From: Photobacterium aquae
GTDB lineage: Bacteria; Pseudomonadota; Gammaproteobacteria; Enterobacterales; Vibrionaceae
Assembly: GCF_001029445.1 (NCBI RefSeq)
Contig: NZ_LDOT01000034.1
Location: 88,476 to 152,475 of the forward strand
Direction of reading: 5' to 3'
DNA: 64,000 bases
In this document: positions 26,349 to 35,356 of the stretch, in pieces
How positions within the stretch are numbered: position 1 is the stretch's first letter
Layout of the letters: each line of letters opens with the position of its first letter
Made by a program: the position numbers and the translations under genes
The notes under the pieces: generated by a model
The model's input: only the letters and a program-made list of their open reading frames with translations
Databases searched by the model: none
Told to the model about the DNA's origin: nothing

Positions 26349-28316
26349 TTATGGCGTAACGACACCGAACCACATGTCGAACTTCTCAAATACAGACATT
26401 AGCTGTTTGAAAGCTGCCGGATCTGAAACCGTAAACCTGCCGTCTTTCATTTCATCATTGAGTGTGGTCTTTTTCGTAATCATGTTTTCAAATGCCTGAC
26501 GCGTTAAGTTGATGTTGAGATCAGCATCTTCAAACTGTTTGTCTGAGTAAGATTTCAGCACTGAGTGACTCAGATCCATCGCATATTGGCCTTCGCCCTC
26601 AACGTTAATATTCACCTTCAATGCCATATCCTTCGCCACCTCCGGATTGATGGTGACGCCCAGATACTTCATAAATTGGGCAAATGGCATGTTAACGGCA
26701 ATAGCTGCTGTATTCGGCGTAGGCACAGGTTTAATGCCATCACGCAGTTCTTTGGCTCCACCAAGGTAATAGTTGCGCCACGGCCCAGATTCAGCCTGAT
26801 AACCTAATTGCTCCATCGCATCAGCTTCAAGATAACGAGCATCACTATTGTTCGGGTTGGCAAAGGTAACATTATTCAGCAGCGTCACTGCCCAGCGATA
26901 TTCGCCATTTTCAATCGCAGTTTTAGCCAGCGCGATGACTTTGTCTTCACCGCCAATCGCCTCCACATACTTCGCCCCCTGCTCAGATGGTGTCAGTGGG
27001 TTAAGGTTCGCCGGATTACCATCCCACCATGCCCCAAAGTAATAGTCATAAGTGGCTCGAGCATTGTGAGAAATAGTACCGTAGTAACCACGGTTGTACC
27101 ATTCTTTACCTAGCGAGTCAGGCAGTTTAATGGATGCAGAAATTTCATTAGGGGTATAGCCCTTGTTAGCCAACCGCAATGTTTGGTCATGCACGAACTT
27201 GTACATATCGCGTGTTTTCTCTAACTGGCTCTGAATTTTTTCTTTACCAAATGTTGGCCAGTGATGCGACGCTATCATTGTGTCTGCTTTGCTGCCGTAC
27301 GTATGCAAAGCTTGGTCGACGTAAGTTGCCCAGGATGATGCATCACGCGTTTTTGCTCCGCGCAACGTTGATATATTATGAACCGTATGAGTCATAACTT
27401 CTGCTGCCATCAGGGTTTTGTATTGTGGGAAATAGAACATAAATTCTGATGGTGCTTCAGACTCTTGAGCCATCATGACTTCAAGTTCTACACCGTCCAC
27501 AGACATTTTTTGCCCTGTATGATCGGCAATGTGGGTCGCTCTCACAATCCCCGGAGCCCCCGAAGAGGTCGTTTTACCCAAACCGCCATCCACCTGCCCT
27601 TTACTGCTGGCTTCAAGCAAGTTGCCGTACATATACGAAGCACGGCGTGACATAGCGGTGCCAGCCATTAGGTTTTCAGCAATCGAATGGCTGAAGAAGC
27701 CTTCAGGAGCCAGAATGTCAACGTTACCCGCATCAATGTCTTCTTGGCTGGTAACGCCCAGAATGCCACCAAAATGGTCGACATGAGAGTGGGTAAAAAT
27801 CACACCGGTGACAGGCAAGTCCTCAACATGTTTGCGCAGAATCTGTAACCCTGCGGCAGATGTCTCTGGAGAAATCAGAGGATCAATGACGATCCAGCCT
27901 TTGTCACCACGGATAAATGACATCACAGAGAGATCAAAACCACGAACCTGATAAATACCGTCTTTTACTTTAAACAAGCCATCAATATTGTTGAGTTTGG
28001 CCTGACGAAGCAAAGATGGATTGATCGTTTGAATATCTTCATTGTGATCAATGAAATCGTACTTACTAAAATCCCAAACAACATTGCCTTGGGCGTCTTT
28101 TATCGTTTTCTCAGGCCAAGTTGCAATGAAACCTTTTGAAGCATCAGCAAAATCTGACTTATTTTCAAAATTCAAATACTGTTTAAGCTGCTCATTTTTA
28201 TCAATAGTAAAGCTTGAAGCGTCCTTAGGCTCATTGGTAATTGGGGCAGCGAAGGACAACGTCGGCGCTAAGGTCGAAATGATAGCGAGTGACACGATAG
28301 ATTTTTTTAATAGCAT
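26349..28316 (-). CDS. Alkyl sulfatase, metallo-beta-lactamase type (SdsA1/YjcS-like)
   Basis: 655 residues with a signal peptide (cut near SFAA, residue 24). The binuclear zinc motif HSHVDH (H176, H178, D180, H181) is followed by the dimerisation domain and an SCP2-like C-terminal domain that binds alkyl chains, the three-part layout of SdsA1-type enzymes. They hydrolyse medium-chain alkyl sulfates such as SDS, releasing sulfate and alcohol; here the site would be the periplasm. GAGAGAC precedes ATG. A LysR regulator gene lies directly upstream on the same strand with its own terminator. Confidence 0.9.
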   Translation of the reverse strand: MLLKKSIVSLAIISTLAPTLSFAAPITNEPKDASSFTIDKNEQLKQYLNFENKSDFADASKGFIATWPEKTIKDAQGNVVWDFSKYDFIDHNEDIQTINPSLLRQAKLNNIDGLFKVKDGIYQVRGFDLSVMSFIRGDKGWIVIDPLISPETSAAGLQILRKHVEDLPVTGVIFTHSHVDHFGGILGVTSQEDIDAGNVDILAPEGFFSHSIAENLMAGTAMSRRASYMYGNLLEASSKGQVDGGLGKTTSSGAPGIVRATHIADHTGQKMSVDGVELEVMMAQESEAPSEFMFYFPQYKTLMAAEVMTHTVHNISTLRGAKTRDASSWATYVDQALHTYGSKADTMIASHHWPTFGKEKIQSQLEKTRDMYKFVHDQTLRLANKGYTPNEISASIKLPDSLGKEWYNRGYYGTISHNARATYDYYFGAWWDGNPANLNPLTPSEQGAKYVEAIGGEDKVIALAKTAIENGEYRWAVTLLNNVTFANPNNSDARYLEADAMEQLGYQAESGPWRNYYLGGAKELRDGIKPVPTPNTAAIAVNMPFAQFMKYLGVTINPEVAKDMALKVNINVEGEGQYAMDLSHSVLKSYSDKQFEDADLNINLTRQAFENMITKKTTLNDEMKDGRFTVSDPAAFKQLMSVFEKFDMWFGVVTP

Positions 28317-28430
28317 GGTTCGTCTCTCTTCATTCTTGCAACTGATAAACGTTGCAAACCGTTTGATTTATCTGTTGATGAAGAGATGATAGTGAGATTG
28401 GATTAAGTGAAACATAGCTTAAAACTTAAA

Positions 28431-28457
28431 AGTGGATTTAGTTTTGTTTAATCCACT
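28431..28457 (-). terminator. Terminator of the LysR gene upstream of the sulfatase
   Basis: AGTGGATT / AATCCACT stem followed on the minus strand by TTTTAAGTTTT, 41 bases after the regulator stop. The two genes are therefore separate transcription units. Confidence 0.7.
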
Positions 28458-28497
28458 CTTACGGTGGGCTGATTTGAATTCAATATCGCAATTAAAG

Positions 28498-29406
28498 TTA
28501 ATCCTTTTCACGAAAAGGTTTTGTTATCTTCATTAATGTATCTTTTAGCCACTGATGACCAGTATCCGATTGCTGCGATTGGTGCCATGTCATGTAAATA
28601 GGCAAAGGTTGGCACTTAAACGGTAGTGGCAATATTTGCAACGGATGCTGCTTGGATAGCAGATTGGCATGCCACTGGCTGGTCACACATAACCAGTCAG
28701 TCTGGGCGGCCAGCATTATCGTATTGCAGATAGCGCCTGTCGTGTAGGCGATGTCACGTTGAGGTAGTTTATCGCTTACAAGTGAATCCAGAACATTCCG
28801 GCTTTGTCTTTGCGTATCCCACAGCAGATGTCGTTCAGAAAAAAACTGAGCCTGATTTACCGAACCTTTAATGCGAGGGTGATTTTCCCGGCAAGCGACG
28901 ACTAAAGGTAATTCAAACAGTCGTTGGTTGTAGTAACCGTGTTCTTCCAAGGGTACGGTTGCCAGAATAAGATCTACCCGACGCATACGTAAATCAGCCT
29001 GACGGCTATTTTCGTTTAAATGCTCTATATTAGCGGCTAATTTCACATGAGGAGCATGTTGATCACGGTAATTAATCAGCGGAGGGACAAGCATCAGATC
29101 CAAGTCTTTGTGGCTCGATAACCGAAACGTGCGCTGGCTGCTTTGGGGGCTGAATGATTGGCGAGATTTCGCACAATTAAGCAACCAATGCAGTGGTTCT
29201 TGAATCTCTGCATGCAACTCTATCGCAAAATTAGTAGGGGCAATGCCTCTGCCCTGGCGGATAAAGAGTGGATCCTGATATTGCTCACGCAGACGGTTTA
29301 ATGCATGGCTGACGGCGGGGGCTGTAATATCTAAACTTTCGGCCGCCTTATTAACACTACGTGTTTTCATTACGGCGTCAAAAGTTTTCAGTAAGTTAAG
29401 ATCCAT
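28498..29406 (-). CDS. LysR-family transcriptional regulator
   Basis: 302 residues: helix-turn-helix at the start (MDLNLLKTFDAVMKTRSVN, AAESLDITAPAVSHALNRLR) and the effector-binding domain after about residue 90, with the NodD/LeuO-like spacing. Its place upstream of the alkyl sulfatase in the same orientation suggests control of that gene, as known for SDS-degradation clusters, but this is inference. AGGAATAA precedes ATG. Confidence 0.85.
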   Translation of the reverse strand: MDLNLLKTFDAVMKTRSVNKAAESLDITAPAVSHALNRLREQYQDPLFIRQGRGIAPTNFAIELHAEIQEPLHWLLNCAKSRQSFSPQSSQRTFRLSSHKDLDLMLVPPLINYRDQHAPHVKLAANIEHLNENSRQADLRMRRVDLILATVPLEEHGYYNQRLFELPLVVACRENHPRIKGSVNQAQFFSERHLLWDTQRQSRNVLDSLVSDKLPQRDIAYTTGAICNTIMLAAQTDWLCVTSQWHANLLSKQHPLQILPLPFKCQPLPIYMTWHQSQQSDTGHQWLKDTLMKITKPFREKD

Positions 29407-29625
29407 TTGTTATTCCTGCTTTTGACTCATTTATCTTTATGCATTCTTTCCTGCAAGACTCTAATTAGGATCTGTCGCGCATTTGGCTGTGACTTTCTGG
29501 CTCTGTCCCCCCAATAGCACGGCTGGTGCTGAGGTGAAAATCAGGAAGAAAAAGCACTACCTTATCTGCTTTACTCGCTTGCTTAAATGGCAATAATGCG
29601 ACACCTAGACCTTGAAATCAGGTGT

Positions 29626-29640
29626 TAAGTGTAACACTTA
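29626..29640. promoter_or_regulatory. Perfect 15-base palindrome in a gene-free gap
   Basis: TAAGTGT-A-ACACTTA lies about 220 bases upstream of the LysR start, within a gap of some 360 bases (29407-29765) that holds no supported gene. It could be an operator for a dimeric repressor; no regulator is assigned. Confidence 0.35.
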
Positions 29641-29718
29641 TAACTGTGAGGGTGAGAGAGGATTTGTGACTCGTAATGGTATGCTACCACTCGAAAAAAA
29701 TTGATTGTGAGACTCTAT

Positions 29719-29739
29719 ATGCCAGCATGATGCTGGCAT
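29719..29739. terminator. Hairpin after the 29766 gene
   Basis: ATGCCAGCA-tga-TGCTGGCAT stem without a good T-run; possibly a weak terminator for the minus-strand gene. Confidence 0.4.
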
Positions 29740-29765
29740 AATTTACAAATAACACAAACGGCAAT

Positions 29766-30131
29766 TTAAGCCGGTTGATTGTCTACGCTATTGGGGGTAA
29801 TTGAAAGACAAGCTGCACTATTGGCCAGCTCCATCGCTTTTGACTTAGCAATCTTAACGATTGTCCCCTGGTTAACATCACTCAAGCGCAGATGGTAAAA
29901 CAAAGACTGCGGATCTTCTTCCTCTACTCGCTCACAAACGGCGGGCAAGCCGATTTCCATCAACTGCGTACCGTATCCTGACGATTTAATCACCCACAGA
30001 TATTGTTCACCAGCGTTGCTCAATTTTTCAATGATCTCACGATCAACATTGCTAAGCGTTTCCGGTTGATGCTCCATATATGGGGCAGGTACTGCAGACA
30101 CAATTACTTCCATTTGCTTTAAAAGATTCAT
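29766..30131 (-). CDS. Hypothetical protein
   Basis: 121 residues, no signal or membrane helix. ATG at 30131 is preferred over a GTG three codons upstream because AGGTGA lies at a suitable distance. No family recognised. The rest of the 30132-30257 gap on its upstream side holds nothing clear. Confidence 0.6.
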   Translation of the reverse strand: MNLLKQMEVIVSAVPAPYMEHQPETLSNVDREIIEKLSNAGEQYLWVIKSSGYGTQLMEIGLPAVCERVEEEDPQSLFYHLRLSDVNQGTIVKIAKSKAMELANSAACLSITPNSVDNQPA

Positions 30132-30257
30132 ATTGGTCACCTATCCATTGGACTCAAATCTAATCTATGGCACCCAACACAACAAATCCACTAATGAAAC
30201 AATTAATAATAAGATGCTTTGAAAATTACGACCAATATCGCGAATACATATCAACAA

Positions 30258-30911
30258 TCAAAACCGGTAGCCCAGCGATACCGATGACAGGCTATGCTCA
30301 ATACTCACATCGTCATCATCGACCTTAGTGGGAACAACCAACCGCAGACCGATCTCCCATTGCTTGTAATTGGCCACAGCCCCTAAATGAGCATTGAAAC
30401 CAAATCCGCTTGAGTCAAACGACAACTTTGGGTCATTACGCCTATTCAATTCACCGTCTGCATAGAGGTAGTTTACCCCTGCCCCGGCTTCTACCCGCCA
30501 ACTTTTGCAACTATGGCAGAGTTCCCTGTCACCCCATTGGTAAAACAAAACCGGAGTCAGAGCAACAGAAAAACCTTTCAGCTCGCCATCTACAAAACCA
30601 CGGTGATCATCATCGTCGTAGTCTAAATTGAAGTACCCCCCGCTAATTTCGGTATGGTAGCCCCAACGACTCGTATCCGAAAAATACACGGGATCTTGAA
30701 TCAAGGTAACTAGCGGCGAAACAGCCATTGACGAACTAAACGGCACATCGGAAAACTGGCCATCACGGCTTGCCTCTATATTGCCGCTGAACTTCACGAC
30801 CCCGAGCTTCAATGACGGCATGCGAAATAGAGACTCGTCTGCCACAGCCCCGGCCACCGGCACCAACATAAAAAGCGCCGCCCCAAGACAAACGCATCCC
30901 TTCTTTTTCAT
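30258..30911 (-). CDS. Outer-membrane beta-barrel protein (MipA/OmpV-like)
   Basis: 217 residues from the second in-frame ATG, which has AAGGA eight bases before it. Signal peptide ends near GAVA. The mature protein alternates aromatic and polar residues in strand-length blocks and ends SVSLGYRF, the terminal Phe pattern recognised by the BAM complex. The internal YHTEISGGYFN and aromatic pattern resemble MipA/OmpV proteins. Role unknown. Confidence 0.6.
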   Translation of the reverse strand: MKKKGCVCLGAALFMLVPVAGAVADESLFRMPSLKLGVVKFSGNIEASRDGQFSDVPFSSSMAVSPLVTLIQDPVYFSDTSRWGYHTEISGGYFNLDYDDDDHRGFVDGELKGFSVALTPVLFYQWGDRELCHSCKSWRVEAGAGVNYLYADGELNRRNDPKLSFDSSGFGFNAHLGAVANYKQWEIGLRLVVPTKVDDDDVSIEHSLSSVSLGYRF

Positions 30912-30968
30912 CGCCATATCCTTCTGACTGATAGCTCAATACAACCAGTTAAGCATGCTATACCGATG

Positions 30969-30994
30969 AAAAAAAGCCCGGCGGTTACCGGGCT
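30969..30994 (-). terminator. nhaD terminator
   Basis: Minus-strand AGCCCGG-taaccg-CCGGGCT followed by a T-run, about 80 bases after nhaD. Confidence 0.85.
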
Positions 30995-31075
30995 GGACAT
31001 TTGCTTTCTATTAGTGATATTAGCCACACTTTCAATAGGTTAACCATCAACTGCATGGCGATTTTTCCAGCAGCA

Positions 31076-32515
31076 TCAGAATAGATGATGGTTTAACAGT
31101 AAATGACAAACAATACTGGCGACGTAACCCAGCGCGATGACAGGTGCCCACTTCAAGTGGCCGAAAAAGGTATATTTGCCATGCGCAGCACCCATTAAGG
31201 CCACCCCTGCCGCCGAACCAATCGAGAGCAAGCTACCGCCGACCCCTGCCGTTAATGTCACCAGTAGCCAGTTACCCAAACTGAGTTCAGGCTGCATGGT
31301 CAACACCGCAAACATCACCGGAATATTATCAACAATGGCGGATAATATGCCGACCATGATATTGGCCCACACCGGATTCCACTGGGTATACATAATATCG
31401 GAAACAACGCCGAGATAGCCCAGCAAACTCAAACCGCCAACGCACATCACCACCCCATAAAAGAACAGCAGAGTATCCCATTCAGCGTGTGAAACACGTT
31501 TAAATACATCAAACGGCACTACCGAGCCAATTCTCTTCAGCGCAGCTTCATCATTGTTAGCGATAGCAACAGCCTTTTTCTTCTCCAGCGACGAAGGCAA
31601 CGTCTTGCGAAGGAAAAAACCAAAGAATTGCAAATACGCCAGTCCCATCATCATTCCCATTACTGGCGGGAAATGCACCCAGGCATGGAACCCAACCGCT
31701 GTCGCAATGGTTAATATAAACAAACAAACGATACGGCGAGCCCCTCGTTTGAGTTCCACATGCTCATTGGTTGTATTCGGGCGGGTACGAGGAACAAAGA
31801 AAGACATAATCAAGGCAGGAACAAGATAATTCACCAGCGATGGTATAAATAAGTCGAGGAACTGTGTAAATGTCACCAACCCTGCCTGCCATACCATCAA
31901 GGTGGTAATATCTCCAAATGGACTAAATGCGCCACCTGCGTTGGCAGCAATAACAATATTGACGCAAGCAATGTTGATAAAGCGAAGATTGCTCCCCCCT
32001 ACTTTCATTACCACCGCACACATAAGCAATGCGGTGGTTAGGTTATCGGCAATGGGCGAGATAATAAATGACAGAATTCCTGTTAACCAAAACAGACTCC
32101 GGAAATTAAATCCTTTGCTAACCATCCACGCCTGCAGAGCATCAAATAAGCGCCGCTCCTCCATCGCACTGATATAGGTCATCGCCACCAGCAGGAACAA
32201 TAACAGTTCTGCATACTCCAACAAATTATGTTCAAGTGCAGCTTGGGCCACCTCTATGTTTCCTTGCTGCTGGTAAACATAGCCTATCATCAACCAAATC
32301 AAACCAGCAGCCAGCAGTACAGGCTTTGACTTACGTAATTGTAAGTATTCTTCCCCCATAACCAGACAATATGCGATCCCAAAAATAACCAATGAGGCAT
32401 AACCGATAGTGGACTGAGTCAAATCTTCACCCGGCACAGCAGCATTGACAGCACTGCTAGCAAAGAGAACAAGCAACATTGCCACATACGGTAAGCCTCC
32501 TTGTAATTTATTCAT
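31076..32515 (-). CDS. nhaD: Na+/H+ antiporter NhaD
   Basis: 479 residues, about 12-13 membrane helices. Family features: the GIAYCLVMGEEYLQLRKSKP start after a signal-like first helix, SFIISPIADNLTTALLM, and ANAGGAFSPFGDITTLMVWQ, typical of NhaD/ArsB-fold sodium-proton antiporters of marine Vibrio. It exchanges external protons for internal sodium at alkaline pH. GAGGAAAGA precedes ATG. Divergent from the ABC ATPase genes, with a Fur-like site between them. Confidence 0.9.
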   Translation of the reverse strand: MNKLQGGLPYVAMLLVLFASSAVNAAVPGEDLTQSTIGYASLVIFGIAYCLVMGEEYLQLRKSKPVLLAAGLIWLMIGYVYQQQGNIEVAQAALEHNLLEYAELLLFLLVAMTYISAMEERRLFDALQAWMVSKGFNFRSLFWLTGILSFIISPIADNLTTALLMCAVVMKVGGSNLRFINIACVNIVIAANAGGAFSPFGDITTLMVWQAGLVTFTQFLDLFIPSLVNYLVPALIMSFFVPRTRPNTTNEHVELKRGARRIVCLFILTIATAVGFHAWVHFPPVMGMMMGLAYLQFFGFFLRKTLPSSLEKKKAVAIANNDEAALKRIGSVVPFDVFKRVSHAEWDTLLFFYGVVMCVGGLSLLGYLGVVSDIMYTQWNPVWANIMVGILSAIVDNIPVMFAVLTMQPELSLGNWLLVTLTAGVGGSLLSIGSAAGVALMGAAHGKYTFFGHLKWAPVIALGYVASIVCHLLLNHHLF

Positions 32516-32781
32516 TCTTTCCTCAACTCCCTGAGTAAATGTTTCTCGCCAAGCTAACTTAAGATACTGGCTCGCGCATCTTGAGATAGCTTGGATATCT
32601 TCATCCCATAAAGGTATTGAATACCCCCTTGTAAGATAACAAACAAATCAACATTGTGTTAACAAGTTGTATGCGTAAGCACAAGCCGACATGGATCTAC
32701 CCGTAATTTGATGAAACACGCGAGCTATTTTTGTTAGTTCACTCTCTTTTTTGATCATCACCCCTTACATATAAATATAAA

Positions 32782-32796
32782 TGATAATAATTTGCA
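32782..32796. promoter_or_regulatory. Fur-box-like operator upstream of the ABC ATPases
   Basis: TGATAATAATTTGCA matches 12 of the 14 defined positions of the 7-1-7 Fur core TGATAATnATTATCA. It lies 31 bases before the first ATPase start, in a position to cover its promoter. A second short symmetry, ATAATttgcATTAT, overlaps it. Iron repression is therefore a reasonable prediction. Confidence 0.6.
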
Positions 32797-32826
32797 TTAT
32801 GAATTAAATTTTGTTGGAGAAAACCA

Positions 32827-33669
32827 ATGGAGCAGGCGTTTCATCCCGATCCAATCATTCAAATAAAAGATCTCGAAGTTACATACATCACCGACAACGG
32901 TGACTTTCAGGCTGTCAAGCGGGTCAGCTTTGATATCGGAAAAGGCGAAATTTTCGGTCTGGCTGGTGAGTCAGGCTGTGGCAAAAGCACCATCGCTTTC
33001 GCGATAAACCGCCTCCATAAGCCACCAGCGCTCATCACTCACGGGCAAATCCTTTTCCAAAAAAACAATCTTCTGGCTTTGACCGAGCAACAAATGGGGG
33101 TTGTTCGCTGGAAAGACATCGCGATGGTCTTCCAAAGTGCCATGAACTCCCTCAACCCCGTACTGCCTGTCGAAGAGCAGTTTGCCGATGTGATGCGCCA
33201 CCATCTCGGCTATACCCGTCAACAAGCCAAGGAGCGTGCAGAAAAGCTGTTGGATTTAGTCAATATCCCACGCGAAAGGCTCAGTGAATACCCGCACCAG
33301 TTCAGTGGTGGTATGCGTCAGAGACTGGTTATCGCCATCGCATTAAGCCTCAACCCCAAGCTGATCATCATGGACGAACCTACCACCGCACTTGATGTCG
33401 TGGTACAGCGTGAGATTTTGCAACAGATCTTCACCCTGCAAAAAGAGTTCGGGTTCTCGGTTCTTTTCATCACTCATGATCTGGCATTAATGAGCCAACT
33501 TTGCCATCGAATCGCCGTTATGCGCCACGGCAACATTGTCGAAGTCAATACAGCCCATGAGATCCGCAATAACCCACAACACCCTTACACCCAAAAACTG
33601 TGGGCCTCATTCCCCAATATTCACGAAGAAGCCCACCATGTCAGTATCAGCGAGGATGTGACCGCATGA
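32827..33669 (+). CDS. Peptide-type ABC transporter ATPase (DppD/OppD-like)
   Basis: 280 residues with Walker A GESGCGKST (47-55), Q-loop MVFQ, ABC signature FSGGMRQR (159-166), Walker B LIIMDEP (179-185) and H-loop THD, plus the C-terminal NPQHPYTQ oligopeptide-transport extension. First of three translationally coupled genes: its stop overlaps the next start (ATGA). The operon contains no permease or binding protein. Preceded by a Fur-like site. Confidence 0.88.
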   Translation: MEQAFHPDPIIQIKDLEVTYITDNGDFQAVKRVSFDIGKGEIFGLAGESGCGKSTIAFAINRLHKPPALITHGQILFQKNNLLALTEQQMGVVRWKDIAMVFQSAMNSLNPVLPVEEQFADVMRHHLGYTRQQAKERAEKLLDLVNIPRERLSEYPHQFSGGMRQRLVIAIALSLNPKLIIMDEPTTALDVVVQREILQQIFTLQKEFGFSVLFITHDLALMSQLCHRIAVMRHGNIVEVNTAHEIRNNPQHPYTQKLWASFPNIHEEAHHVSISEDVTA

Positions 33670-34619
33670 CAATTCAAAACCTAGGCACCCCAACCATAGA
33701 ATTGCGCAATGTCGTCAAGGATTTTACCGCCGGCGGCGGATTTGGCAGCCGCGATACATTCCGCGCCCTCAATAACATCAGCTTAAAACTCTACAAAGGC
33801 CGATCACTGGCATTGGTTGGCGAATCAGGATGTGGCAAAAGCACCTGCGCCCGGTTAATCACCAAAGTTCACAGCCCGTCATCAGGAGAGATCCTCTTTA
33901 AGGGCCAGAATATAGAAGAACTCAAGGGCCGCAAAGCCATGCTCGATTACCGTGGCAAGGTACAGATGGTATTTCAAGACCCGTTCGGCTCCCTAAACCC
34001 AACCCATACCATTGCCCACCACCTAACCCGACCACTTTTGATCCACAACCGAGTCAGCAACAAAAGCGAGATCCCAGCCAAACTGGAAGAGCTCCTCAAC
34101 TTGGTAGAACTACCGAGTGAGCACCTCGCCAAATACCCCCATCAGCTAAGCGGTGGTCAGCGCCAGCGGATCAACCTAGCCAGAGCCATTGCCGTCGGTG
34201 CCGAGGTCATTTTGGCTGACGAGCCCACCTCAATGCTTGATGTCTCTATTCGTCTGGGGGTGCTCAACTTAATGCAAGAAATGAAAGAAAAAATGGACAT
34301 CGGCTTTCTGTATATTACTCATGATCTGGCAACGGCCCACTATATCGCCGAAGAAACAGCCGTTATGTACCGGGGGCGAATCGTCGAATGGGGGGATACC
34401 CGCGAAATCCTGCGTAATCCAACCCATCCGTATACTCGACTTCTCATTTCTGCAGTGCCAGATCCCGATCTTCCTTTTGCCAATCTGATCGAGAGTGAAC
34501 CAAACTATTCAGTAAGTGCCGATAAAATTCGCGCATTGAGCTTACAGCCGTCTGAAAAGGTAATCAAAGTCAACAGCAACCATTTTGCATTGTCGTGGAA
34601 GGAGGAAGCCGTCGCATGA
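33666..34619 (+). CDS. Peptide-type ABC transporter ATPase (DppF/OppF-like)
   Basis: 317 residues; the ATG at 33666 overlaps the preceding stop by four bases, so the longer upstream frame is rejected. Walker A GESGCGKST (52-60), signature LSGGQRQR, Walker B ADEPTSMLDVS and a C-terminal NPTHPYTR motif. As in Opp/Dpp systems it should pair with the first ATPase as a heterodimer under a peptide-type permease, which must be encoded elsewhere if the pair transports. Confidence 0.88.
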   Translation: MTIQNLGTPTIELRNVVKDFTAGGGFGSRDTFRALNNISLKLYKGRSLALVGESGCGKSTCARLITKVHSPSSGEILFKGQNIEELKGRKAMLDYRGKVQMVFQDPFGSLNPTHTIAHHLTRPLLIHNRVSNKSEIPAKLEELLNLVELPSEHLAKYPHQLSGGQRQRINLARAIAVGAEVILADEPTSMLDVSIRLGVLNLMQEMKEKMDIGFLYITHDLATAHYIAEETAVMYRGRIVEWGDTREILRNPTHPYTRLLISAVPDPDLPFANLIESEPNYSVSADKIRALSLQPSEKVIKVNSNHFALSWKEEAVA

Positions 34620-35101
34620 TCACCATCGAGTGTTGGTTAACACAAGTCCAAGAGTGCTATGCAAAGGCCGCAGCTGACAACAACGAATCCCATGTTGACG
34701 CGTTGCGCCAGATTATCAACCATGCGCCAAGCTCTCTTTTTGGCAACATTGAATCAGAACCGCACCGAGAGGCTATCGCCTATTGGTTTGATGTGTGCCA
34801 GCGTCTTAGCTGTTATTTTCGACACTCAGGTGAGTGGGATCTTTCCTATAACTACCTGCAATTTGCCTACAGTAAATTGCAGGCCATTGTGAGTGACCCC
34901 TTGCAAGACCCGGCCATAAAACGTTGGGGGATAAAAAAACTCGATCGAATGATCGTCAACATGCTCGAATTCTGCCAGCACCAACCAGACCCGCACTGGC
35001 AGACAGAAAGCGAATCGTTAATCGAACTGCATGTACGGTTTATGCAAGGACAGCAGCACAAAAACTTGGCTTACGAAACAGCCCCCGTACAGCAAAGATA
35101 A
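34616..35101 (+). CDS. Unknown protein coupled to the ATPase pair
   Basis: 161 residues; ATG overlaps the stop of the second ATPase (ATGA), and GGAGGAAG lies before it. Entirely soluble and helical, with repeated Leu/Tyr/Trp spacing (YWFDVCQRLSCYFRHSG, then WDLSYNYLQFAYSKLQ) that reads like a TPR-like or helical-bundle fold. No family recognised. Tight coupling implies it acts with the ATPases, perhaps as an adaptor or regulator. Confidence 0.65.
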   Translation: MITIECWLTQVQECYAKAAADNNESHVDALRQIINHAPSSLFGNIESEPHREAIAYWFDVCQRLSCYFRHSGEWDLSYNYLQFAYSKLQAIVSDPLQDPAIKRWGIKKLDRMIVNMLEFCQHQPDPHWQTESESLIELHVRFMQGQQHKNLAYETAPVQQR

Positions 35102-35356
35102 CGCAACCAACATCGCTGTAAAACGGGCGGTTTACTGTATTAAGCCGCCTTTACTCATTGCTAGCACATCCCACTTTACGACCTAATCGCGAGATCCCAC
35201 GCTACGAACTCCCACACTATGAACTATCTCCTACAACGGCATAGCGTGTATTACGCTCAAATATTCTGTCAATTTCTTACTATCAGATTAATCCTAAATA
35301 AAAATTTTTTACTAAGCTAATAGATGCAGCCATGAAGTAATAAGGGGTTCAATTTC

